Shown here one piece after another: positions 19,140 through 27,875 of a DNA stretch of 64,000 nucleotides (its first letter is position 1; every line of letters starts with the position of its first letter). The stretch comes from Ustilago trichophora (taxonomy: Eukaryota; Basidiomycota; Ustilaginomycetes; Ustilaginales; Ustilaginaceae). The notes under the pieces were generated by a model that worked only from the letters and a program-made list of their open reading frames with translations, had not been told where the DNA came from and did not search any database. A program made the translations under genes and the position numbers. The stretch is taken from contig OOIN01000002.1 in assembly GCA_900323505.1 (NCBI GenBank), positions 372,001-436,000 on the forward strand, read 5' to 3'.

Positions 19140-20970
19140 TGTAAGATACAGTAGAACCTCGCTCAGCGGACACGAGATGGCAAACGCGTGATGCCAAGAT
19201 CAGGCACGTTGAACAGGCACGGAAGGGACAAGTTGTGGCTTGCAACCGTGTCTGGACAAAACCGCAAGCGTCTTTCTCAGGCAGAGTCTGCTTCTTCGGA
19301 TATCGGACGAAGAAGGAGCTCGGGAAAATACGTCCAAATAGCTGAGATGTTGGATGGAGGCTCGACAGAGTCTGTTCGACAAGGAAGCATGCTGAGCGTT
19401 GTTTGACACTCCGCAAAACGGCGCCCAGACTCATCAGACTTGTCGAATGCGAGCCTGTTAATGTCAATGTTAGAGTTCACAACTTAAGCTGGCTCACCGT
19501 GTGTGTACTGTATTCTGTTGACTTCCGGATTGAGAAAGAGTATGACGGAACCAGTGACACGCGAACTGCGACCTCAGCACGCCGCGAAAAGAGCTCAGAC
19601 AAACGGAAATACTGACTTTGACTTTGGGAATGTGTGGAATTTGTGAGTCCAAACTCAGAGCCGAGAGGACGGGCGTGAGTTTCTAATACTGTACTCATTC
19701 TTTTGCCGCCGACTAAATTTCAAAAATGTCACAAACAAAATGAATCGAAATGTCAACCAACGCAAACAAATCGAGCGTGAACCATTCAACAATAAAGAAA
19801 AGAAAAGAAATTAGGCAGACTTCATGTCGGCCTTTGAGGTAAAACATGGCGGCTCACGGCACTCGCTCACCCCAGCTCGACCTTGCTTACCACCTCGCAG
19901 CGCTTGTATCTCATCGACTCGCTGGTCGAGACTCATGTCTCAGGCGCTCATCTCGTCTAGAATCCCCCGAACACTGCTCTTGCGCCCTTACCAATCGTTG
20001 CCGCCACTGAAGGCGGGTACTTTTGCTCTCCAAGCTCACGGCGCTGGGGAAATCTGTCAGCGCCATGCTCCGATCCTACAATATGGTTACCCCCCCCCCC
20101 TGTGGCAAGAGCAGGTTTCACTGCATGCAGGCGTGATGGTGAAGCCGATGTAGTCGATACAATTTGACTGTCCGTGTGTCTCGGAAAGCTTGACCGCCGA
20201 GAAGGCCGCCCTTGCTACTTACTGTATCTGCCCATTGGCTGCCATTCCCTTGGGCTTTGTAGTCGACAGAGCGCTTGTACAACCTTTGAGCTCTTTGAAT
20301 GCTCACTAGCCGCCGCCGTTCCGCAATTTTCTGTATGCTCTCTCTTCGGCTTTCGCGCCTGTTTCCATCCACGTCTTGGCAAGTTCTCCGCTCTCCCAAA
20401 ACCTTTGGTGGTTCGCTCGTCGAATCCTCTCCGCTCCCTGAGAATTCCCGGCTGGCGTATGTCACAGCTGAGCAATTGGACAAGGTTTTTTCCTCCTTCA
20501 ATCTGATGCTCCCGTCGGCTGCACCACTGCTGCTTGGCTTGAACGTTTCAGAGACATGTGTCTCACTACTCGACACATCACATTCGTATTCCGATTTACC
20601 TGCTACATCTTGTCTTCTCCTCCCTCTCTCTCTTCTTCTCCCTCGCCTTGTACGATTCTGAGACTTTTTTGACATCCGCCGTGTGCTGACCCCCACTGCA
20701 CTCTGGGGCATTCCAACTGCACCTGGGCTTGTACTTTTTTACAGCCCACATCTTGGAATCCGAAGCTCCGTCCTCTGGCTCCGTCTGAATCCGGTTGATC
20801 GACACCATAAGGCACTTTGCACAGATCTACAACCCAGCTTGTGCTACTTCTTTTCTGGACTCGCGCTCTCCATCTGAGTCATGGTCCGTTGATTGTGTCA
20901 GAACCAGGGCCAGCGGCCTCTAAGTCTCCGACTTTGTTCCTGTCGACGCCCTTGTCGCATCGGCTTCTAC

Positions 20971-20977
20971 TATATAA
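20971..20977 (+). promoter_or_regulatory. TATA box candidate
   Basis: A perfect TATATAA lies 126-132 bp before the ATG of the Ser-rich gene, followed by a C/T-rich leader. Spacing is suitable for a core promoter with a leader of roughly 100 nt. Confidence 0.5.
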
Positions 20978-21102
20978 TCCTGGGTTCCTTTGACACGCTG
21001 CGCCCAGCCCACCCCTTCCATCATCTATTCTCTGACTTCGCTCGACACCTCGACCACCATCATCTTTGAAACTTTGTCGTCTGCTGACACCTAGTCGCCA
21101 GC

Positions 21103-22647
21103 ATGTCGAGCTCATCTTCACTACTCTTCTCCGCCCTGCCACCAATGTCGCCCTCGGTTTCGAGCTCGACATGCTCTTCAACTCGTAGCCGACCAGAATA
21201 CCGCAGGTCGTCGACTTTCTCGCACGCCTCCATCTACTCGCGAGACAGTTGGTGCTCCACTGCTGACTCTGAAATCTCTATGTCGTCGACAACGCAAGGC
21301 CACGTCTCGCATGACCAGGAGGCTTTCGAGCAGGTCGTGCTCGCCAGCATTGCCAACAACGCCATCTTCGGTTCCACTTCGCCACGAAAGAATCGCTCCA
21401 ACGGCATGCGCTCCTCGACAGAATCTACACGCTCGTGGGCCTCTTCTAGCTCCTCAGTGCGCTCTCCTCTGACACCTGACACAGCGCTCTTCTCCCATCG
21501 CGAGCACGATGTGACCAAGACTCCCACTATGGCTTCCATCGCGCTGCCAGTGGTCGACGAGGTGCCCATCCTCAAGCGCCCTCACCTTTCCAGAATTGTG
21601 TCGGACGAGATTCAGTATATTGGCCGCTCGCTCGATGTCCCCATCTCGGAAGAGGGGCATCAGCAACGCACCGCTTGCATCAAGCGCTCTGCCTCCACCG
21701 CTTCGACTTCTCGCAGCTCGATCCGCAGCTCGCGCTTCAGCACCTGGAATGGCAAGGACGGCCTCATGCTCGCCATGGACGAGCTTGAGCAGGAGCTCGC
21801 CCGCACCATGGCTACTCTCTCAACCTCTGCCACCAACTCGCCCGCCACGTCCATCTCCAAGGCCCGGGGCAAGGCTATGCGCAGGCCACACACTGCCGAC
21901 AAGGTCATGATCCTGGGCTCGGCTAGCAGCTTCCCCACTGGGCTCGCTCATGCTGCGGGCTCCGCAAGCGCTGCCCCTGCTTGCCGCTCACGTTTCCAGC
22001 GAGAGTCGTGGATGTCGTCTCGCAGCGATGAGGATAGCTCCAGCTACAATGGAAAGCCCATCCGCTTCTCTGCATCCGATCTGACCCTTCTCGCCGAGTC
22101 GGCGGAACTCTCGAAGCGATCCAGTGTGCAGAGCATCTCTGAGCGACCAGTATCTCAGATTTCCTCGACTAACTCCAGTTCGAGCCGGGCTTCCCGAGCT
22201 GACTTTGACAGCCCTTCCGTCCCAGCTCTTATCTTTGATGGTCGCTTCTCTGGCTCTTCCAGCTCGTCATCCGCCGATGGGTCCTTCCAAGAAGCCCCCA
22301 GCCGACCAGACAGCTTCGTGACCGCCTACACCCACCACGTTCCTGCTCAGCGAAAGACAGTCTCTCGTCGTCCTGGCACTGCACGAGAATCGTCTGTCAA
22401 GCCACCAAGTGGAAGCCTCTACCAGCTCCAAAAGGGTTCCCGTTCCTTCCCCTCCCTTGCAAGCGCCCCTCCCCACGAACCGCTCCCTCCTCTCCCCAGC
22501 CTGCCTGCTGGACTGAATCAGCTTCTTGCCGATGCTCCCTCCCCACCTCCTCGACCGGTGAAATCGAGCGCAAGAACTCCCACTTCATCCCACCGAAACA
22601 GCCCTGTGCCCTTTCCGCACAAGGCTCTCCCCCATCTGCAATGCTAA
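21103..22647 (+). CDS. Ser-rich hypothetical protein
   Basis: 514 residues, one exon, starting at ATG 21103 after a TATA-bearing, pyrimidine-rich leader. Ser exceeds every other residue, with many RSS and SSRS patches, so most of it is probably disordered and heavily phosphorylated. The least biased segment is near residues 65-85 (DQEAFEQVVLASIANNAIFGS), which looks helical and could be a binding motif. The C-terminus is Pro-rich (PPLPSLP, PSPPPRP), with possible SH3-binding sites. There are no membrane segments or signal peptide. I do not recognise a family. Coding is supported by consistent codon use, the length of the frame and the promoter signal. Confidence 0.75.
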   Translation: MSSSSSLLFSALPPMSPSVSSSTCSSTRSRPEYRRSSTFSHASIYSRDSWCSTADSEISMSSTTQGHVSHDQEAFEQVVLASIANNAIFGSTSPRKNRSNGMRSSTESTRSWASSSSSVRSPLTPDTALFSHREHDVTKTPTMASIALPVVDEVPILKRPHLSRIVSDEIQYIGRSLDVPISEEGHQQRTACIKRSASTASTSRSSIRSSRFSTWNGKDGLMLAMDELEQELARTMATLSTSATNSPATSISKARGKAMRRPHTADKVMILGSASSFPTGLAHAAGSASAAPACRSRFQRESWMSSRSDEDSSSYNGKPIRFSASDLTLLAESAELSKRSSVQSISERPVSQISSTNSSSSRASRADFDSPSVPALIFDGRFSGSSSSSSADGSFQEAPSRPDSFVTAYTHHVPAQRKTVSRRPGTARESSVKPPSGSLYQLQKGSRSFPSLASAPPHEPLPPLPSLPAGLNQLLADAPSPPPRPVKSSARTPTSSHRNSPVPFPHKALPHLQC

Positions 22648-24190
22648 TTGACATATACCACCATGCATCCTTTACGCACACACATTCTTTAACTAGCTAG
22701 AACATAATTGTAAAGCATTCTCTTTTTCTTTTTCTCTACGAGATACCTATAATTGTAACACCCTGCATAGATGCATAGCTGAGCTTGTCTCAGACTCATA
22801 ATACCATTCAGTTGAAGCCTCTTTTTTTCCCTCTCAGTGTGCGATTGTAAAAGTCTATATGGCTCTATAGAACCTTGGTCGTGAGGGCGGTTGGGCGGTG
22901 GCTAATTCAAGCTAGCCGAGTCAAGGACGTGGGAGGAAAAGGGCGTTCAGGGAATCAGTCAGCGTTCCTGCGTGGAAATCCCGAAGTGACATTCAAGAAG
23001 AGTAGATCTGGTGATCCGTCGGTGAGCGGTTCCAATTCGGCTGATTACTAGGTTCGCAGTTGCATGGAGTCTGTCCTTAACGGCGTTCCACGCATAAGTC
23101 GTCGCTTGTACCACTCGATCCCCGCTCCGCTGCATTGCCAGCTTTTCTGCGATCATCGATTGCACACTGAGGGGAATGTTTGGAGAATGGGAGGGATTCG
23201 GGAAGGTCACCACTGGAAGCGCTCTCGATTATGGTATGACGGATGCTGCCAATCCGACGCAGCGATACGGCTTACTGCACTAATATCAAATGTTCCCACC
23301 TGTTCAACAGCAACGTTAGAACTCCGCAGTCTCGTCGCCAAGCCGGCAGGATGCGCTTGTCATGAAATTCTCTCACACAGAAACGTGTTTTGGTTTCTGA
23401 AACCAGACCCCTGCCGAAGTTTACGTACCGACTTTCAGACCAAGCACAACGGCCCTGCCTATTCTCACAATGTACCATCAGTACAGTACAAACGGTAAGC
23501 AACAAGAAGATGAAGCAGGTGATGGTGGAAAGCTCCTTCCGGCTTCTGTTTAACAACAGGCTGTACTGCGCTGCAATGCAAAGTAGAAATCGGTTCAGCT
23601 GCAGACCGTCGGCGATTGCTATCCCTAAGCGCTCATTCAGGAACAATCCGTTGTGTGGCGCCAATTAAAACTCTTGACAAAAACCGAGACCTCAGTCATC
23701 TCTCTCTCGCATGCTTGATCTCAAAAATTTTTAATTTTTTTTTTTTTTTTTTTTTCCATTCTTTTCTTTGACTGAGACCCTGGCACAAGCCATACAGTAA
23801 GGTAGAAAGATGGCTTCGGGACTTTCTCGCGCTACAGTCAGATACTTGGATATCGGGATAGTTCCTAGACGTTGTTTGTTTACAGAAGCCGCCCTGCTTT
23901 CCTGTTACAAAGAGAATCGGCAAAAGCGCGATGGATCACTTTGGCGGATGCGAAGAGCTAAGCTGGTGAACATCGACTTTTCCAGGAAGTTCTAATCCCG
24001 GCTACAGTCCGTTCGAGTACAAAAACAGCGACTATTGAGGCACACAATCACTCTCCTCGACCCCAATGATGCTGGTACGCCATGTTCTTCACTCTGATTA
24101 GCATCCAGCGTGCAATTGGCAATCCTGGTTCAGCTATATACAGATACAAGAGGAAAGCAACAACGTTGAACAATCCATTTGTTGAGACAA
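22648..24190. other. convergent intergenic region
   Basis: 1.54 kb between two convergent genes. No gene is supported. A 21-nt T-run lies at 23735-23755. A GTACAGTAC motif lies at 23481-23489. The first 150 bases after 22648 are T-rich and probably form the 3' untranslated region. Confidence 0.55.
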
Positions 24191-26125
24191 TCACTCCATG
24201 TTGGAAGCGACCCTCTCAGTCGCCCTCGCGTTTCCAAAGATCCAGTTCCACAGGCCAGTCGATTCAGGCTTCTGGTTACCCTCCACCTTGCGTGCGCCAT
24301 CGTGCAGCTTGTCACCGGCATAGTCGAGACCTTGAGCTGTCTTGGCCTTGAGCGACTCGTATCCACTGTCCGCCTTGTCCTTGAGGTTGTAGAAGCTCGA
24401 GTTGGCTTCGTCCTTGAGGTTCTTGTAACCCTGCTGCGACTGGTTGCGGAGATGCTGGTACTCGCTCTCGGCCTGGTTACGGGCTTCGCGGGCCTTGGCG
24501 TCGAGCTCAGACTTCCACTCCTTGCCGGTCTGCTTGAGGCTATTGTAGTCGCCCTGGAGTCTGGACTCGGTGTCCTGGAGATGGCCGCGAGCCTCACCAG
24601 CACGAACTTCGGCATTGTACTGAGCGGCGAGGATCTTCTGCTGAGCATTGTGCTCGAGCTGGTCACGGTAGCTGTGGGCTTGGCTGCGGGCGTCATCGGC
24701 AGCATCCTCGGCCTTGCTCTTGAGGTTGAACCAGCCCTTCTGAGCGTCGTTCTTGGCCTGGTCGTACTTGTCTTCGGCGGCGGACTTGGTGGAGAACCAG
24801 CTAGACTTGGCCTGCTCTTCAGCATCGGCGACCTTGTCCTTGGCCGAGAACCATCCGCTCTTGGCGCGGGCAGCGGCTTCGTCGGCCTTCTGCTCGGCTG
24901 CAGACTTGCCAGAAAGCCAAGAGCTCCTGGCCTGCTCGCCGACCTCTTCAGCCTTGTCCTTAGCTGCAAACCAGCCCTGTTTGGCCTTGTCGGCGGCTTC
25001 GTCGGCCTTCTGTTCAGCAGCCGATTTGGTAGAGAACCAGCTGGACTTAGCCTGGTTGGAGGCCTCGTCAGCCTTCTGTTCGGCAGCAGACTTGGTCGAG
25101 AGCCAACTGGATTTTGCCTGCTCCTCGGCCTCGGCAGCTTTGTTCTTTGCAGAGAACCAGCCCTGCTTAGCCTGGGCAGCAGCCTCGTCGGCCTTTTGCT
25201 CAGCAGCCGACTTGGTCGAGAACCAGGAAGACTTGGCTTGCTCACCAACCTCGTCTGCCTTGTCCTTGGCAGCAAACCAGCCGCGCTTGGCCTCCGCCTC
25301 AGCTTCGTGAGCCTTCTGCTCAGCAGCGGACTTGGTGGAGAAGAATCCAGACTTGGCCTGCTCACCAACCTCCTCCGCCTTGTCCTTGGCGGCGAACCAG
25401 CCCTGCTTGGCCTTGTCGGCTGCTTCATCAGCCTTTTGCTGAGCAGCATCCTTGGCGGAGAACCAGCCCGACTTGGCCTGCTCTCCGACTTCCTCGGCCT
25501 TGTTTTTGGCAGAGAACCAGCCCTTCTTGGCTTCGGCCTCGGCCTCGTTGGCCTTCTGCTGGGCAGTGTCCTTGGCCGAGAACCAGCCAGACTTGACGTC
25601 CTGCTTGACGTTCTCGGCCTTGTTGGCGGCGCTGTCGACGGCGTCCTCAGCGTTGCCCTTGGCGGATCGCCAGGCGCCCTTGACCTCGCTCTTGGCATCG
25701 CGATACTTGCTCTCGACTTCGTTCTTGGCGTTCTCGAGCCTCTGTTCGGCGTGGTCGACCTTGTCGTGAACGTTGCGGCGGAGGTTGTCGAGCTCCTTGG
25801 AAACGGTTCCATATGGCACGCTACCAGGAATCTGGTTGGTGTCGTTGTGCTTTAGATCAGTGCCAGGGCGAGAGATGATGCCACCAACCCCAGAAACACC
25901 TCGAGCGGCAGAGGAGCCAAGAGGTGGGCGCTCGTGCAGCTCGGTAGTGGCATCGCTGTGGGGCTTAAGGTCAGGGAGAGTGTTGCTGCCCGGAGGACCG
26001 GCTACAAACGTGCCATTGGTGTCTTTGGAGTACTGCTGGAGCAGAGGGTCAAAGACGTAGTAGCCAATACCAACACCTACGGCAGAGGCACCGAGAAGAG
26101 GCAGAACTCGCTGTCGGAAAGCCAT
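24191..26125 (-). CDS. Membrane-anchored LEA-like repeat protein
   Basis: 644 residues, one exon, ATG at 26125. The N-terminus is basic, then hydrophobic (residues about 8-27, LPLLGASAVGVGIGYYVF), like a single-pass mitochondrial or inner-membrane anchor. Residues about 150-440 contain 15 tandem units that strictly alternate 22 and 18 residues, each opening with a WFS/AxK core, for example WFSTKSAAEQKADEAADKAK and WFAAKDKAEEVGEQAK. The 22-residue unit equals two 11-mers and the 18-residue unit equals 11+7. This is the helical periodicity of group-3 LEA proteins and perilipin/apolipoprotein-like helices. A charged coiled-coil-like tail follows. The repeat keeps the opposite strand open too, but only this strand gives a sensible protein. 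The role is inferred: membrane or desiccation protection or lipid-surface binding. Confidence 0.85.
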   Translation of the reverse strand: MAFRQRVLPLLGASAVGVGIGYYVFDPLLQQYSKDTNGTFVAGPPGSNTLPDLKPHSDATTELHERPPLGSSAARGVSGVGGIISRPGTDLKHNDTNQIPGSVPYGTVSKELDNLRRNVHDKVDHAEQRLENAKNEVESKYRDAKSEVKGAWRSAKGNAEDAVDSAANKAENVKQDVKSGWFSAKDTAQQKANEAEAEAKKGWFSAKNKAEEVGEQAKSGWFSAKDAAQQKADEAADKAKQGWFAAKDKAEEVGEQAKSGFFSTKSAAEQKAHEAEAEAKRGWFAAKDKADEVGEQAKSSWFSTKSAAEQKADEAAAQAKQGWFSAKNKAAEAEEQAKSSWLSTKSAAEQKADEASNQAKSSWFSTKSAAEQKADEAADKAKQGWFAAKDKAEEVGEQARSSWLSGKSAAEQKADEAAARAKSGWFSAKDKVADAEEQAKSSWFSTKSAAEDKYDQAKNDAQKGWFNLKSKAEDAADDARSQAHSYRDQLEHNAQQKILAAQYNAEVRAGEARGHLQDTESRLQGDYNSLKQTGKEWKSELDAKAREARNQAESEYQHLRNQSQQGYKNLKDEANSSFYNLKDKADSGYESLKAKTAQGLDYAGDKLHDGARKVEGNQKPESTGLWNWIFGNARATERVASNME

Positions 26126-27007
26126 ATTGCAGAGATTGTGAAAAGATGTATGCTGAGGAGAGTATGAGGGTATATGGAATCCTACTCGCTGTGTGGTAGG
26201 GAGAGGGCTTCCTTATGAGAAGATGAGATGGTGGTGGTACAGGTAGGAGGACGGAGCAAAGAGAGTGTGGATGGGAAGAAAGCGTGCCAACTTTCGAGTT
26301 GCACCGAGCGAGCTTGGCTGGAGCGTGGGAAAGCCAGAGGCAAGCAAGCATGCATGCAAAGGGACTCATCTTCGATGCAGACATTTCACTTTGAAAGAGC
26401 TACAAATGACGACCATTCCGACAGCGATCCGGACTGACGTATGCGTCGCTCAATTGTGTTCGAGCTCGTACCCTTGAATAGGCAGCATACCCGAGCAAAA
26501 CCCTTTTGCTTGGCTTGAGTGTCCCTTTATTTACCCTGTGCTCAAACATTGATCTGGGGAAAAAGTTCATTTCCATCCTTCTCAGCGGTACATGGCCTTT
26601 GCCGAGCTATCGGAAGCTGTCGTTCTCGTTCTCACACGTTCAAAAAACCAGCCAGCTTGCTTCCAAAAACAGAAACGGTCGAGGGAAGAGCAGTGTAAAA
26701 ATAACAGAGGTGAACCTCCACAAAATGGAAAAAAAAAAGGATGACGCCAGACTGCAGCAAATCGTCGGAATTCTGGCATGCTTTTCTCATAGCTTGAATA
26801 TGTCTCGCACGGATGCAAAGTGCCCACCTGTTCTCCGCGTTCAAGCTTTTAGGCTCCTGTGGACCCTGAGACTCTGAGAATGACCATGAAAAGACGCTTT
26901 CCTCTCACGAAATCTGGAGCGGATCTTTCTTCGCGCCGACAGCGGCACTCGATACGCGACACAGGATCAGACCCGAAGCGCAGTGCTTTGTTGGCTCGAT
27001 AGCGGAC
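26126..27007. other. divergent intergenic region
   Basis: 882 bp between the LEA-like gene (minus) and the NAT9-like gene (plus). A TATA-like CATATAC on the minus strand lies near 26170-26176, about 45 bp from ATG 26125. No gene is supported. Confidence 0.5.
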
Positions 27008-27799
27008 ATGAGGATCAACCGCAACACCGTACTAGTAGGACACAAGGTGATCCTGGTGCCCTATCGTAAGCAGCATGTGCCACGCTACCACGAATGGATG
27101 AAGGATCCGCTTATCCAGGAGCAAACGGCATCAGAGCCACTCTCCTTGGATGAGGAGTACGAAATGCAGCAATCTTGGGCCGTTGATGAGGACAAGCTTA
27201 CATTCATCATCCTTGCACGCCCTGATGGGGACGATGCTGGGCCGGCTGATGCTACCAGCGTGCCAGACCTCATCTCCAGATGCAAGATGGTCGGCGATGT
27301 CAACATCTTCTTCAACGAGGTCCACGACGACGACGATAATGATGAAGACGATACAGAGCAAGCTGCACCCGCAACCAAAGAGCAAGAACAGAGGAGCGTC
27401 TTCGATGCCGAATGCGAAATCATGATCGCAGAACGCAGCTATCGACGCAAAGGAATCGCCAGGGAAGCACTGCAAATGATGTTCTCATTCGTCACCACGA
27501 CCCCCACACCTGCATCAACAGCACCCTCAGCCGCCTCCGAAACCAAGGAGATAGAGTCCCAAACAAGACCCGACCCAACCTTGCACTGCACACTCCCGAT
27601 ACCCCCCAAATGGCTCACTTGCAAGATCTCGCTCACGAACAATCCCTCCATCCAGCTCTTTGAATCGCTCGGCTTCACCCGTCAAAAGGTTAGCGAAGTA
27701 TGGCAGGAAGTCGAGATGCGATTCACAGACACCAATTCACACGGTCTCGGCCAGTCCAGCGAATCAATACGGGAAGTGCTCTTCTGGCCAGATGAGTAG
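27008..27799 (+). CDS. NAT9: N-acetyltransferase 9-like GNAT protein
   Basis: 263 residues, one exon, true ATG at 27008. The N-terminus matches the NAT9 pattern: MRINRNTVLVGHKVILVPY, then YHEWMKDPLIQEQTASEPLS and EEYEMQQSW. The GNAT core continues with MVGDVNIFFN, an acidic insert (DDDDNDEDD) and the acetyl-CoA segment EIMIAERSYRRKGIAREAL. It ends with NNPSIQLFESLGFTRQKVSEVW, typical of the C-terminal half of NAT9. NAT9 proteins are conserved in eukaryotes and have been linked to microtubule stability. Two inserts, one acidic and one Thr/Pro/Ala-rich near residues 158-185, are absent from most homologues. It is convergent with the zinc-finger gene, with only 76 bp between stops. Confidence 0.88.
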   Translation: MRINRNTVLVGHKVILVPYRKQHVPRYHEWMKDPLIQEQTASEPLSLDEEYEMQQSWAVDEDKLTFIILARPDGDDAGPADATSVPDLISRCKMVGDVNIFFNEVHDDDDNDEDDTEQAAPATKEQEQRSVFDAECEIMIAERSYRRKGIAREALQMMFSFVTTTPTPASTAPSAASETKEIESQTRPDPTLHCTLPIPPKWLTCKISLTNNPSIQLFESLGFTRQKVSEVWQEVEMRFTDTNSHGLGQSSESIREVLFWPDE

Positions 27800-27875
27800 C
27801 TGTGTCAGGAAGTCGATCATGCATACATATGTGTTGTTGATTGTCCATCCCATCACGGCAGGTCCTTTTAAAATG

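Larger units (their letters stand above)
16636..21102. other. 4.5-kb gene-poor region
   Basis: No open frame here carries a recognisable domain, good codon use or splice structure. The longest frames (for example 17270-17749 on +, 18684-19124 on - and 20118-20711 on -) look random. Composition is visibly more AT-rich than the flanks in parts (around 16920-17000 and 19690-19810). It contains an ACTGTAC inverted repeat at 19121-19139 and a run of C at about 20091-20101. From about 20300 onward the + strand becomes pyrimidine-rich, suggesting promoter/leader sequence of the gene at 21103. Confidence 0.6.

Noticed and set aside
20118..20711. 197-codon open frame on the minus strand
   Set aside because: Composition is Arg/Ser/Gly-rich because the opposite strand is pyrimidine-rich leader DNA. 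No domain, and it overlaps the likely promoter of the Ser-rich gene.
24179..25855. 558-codon open frame on the plus strand
   Set aside because: It is antisense to the LEA-like repeat gene. The repeat keeps all frames open and the product is a Leu/Gly/Val-rich tandem with no start or domain logic.
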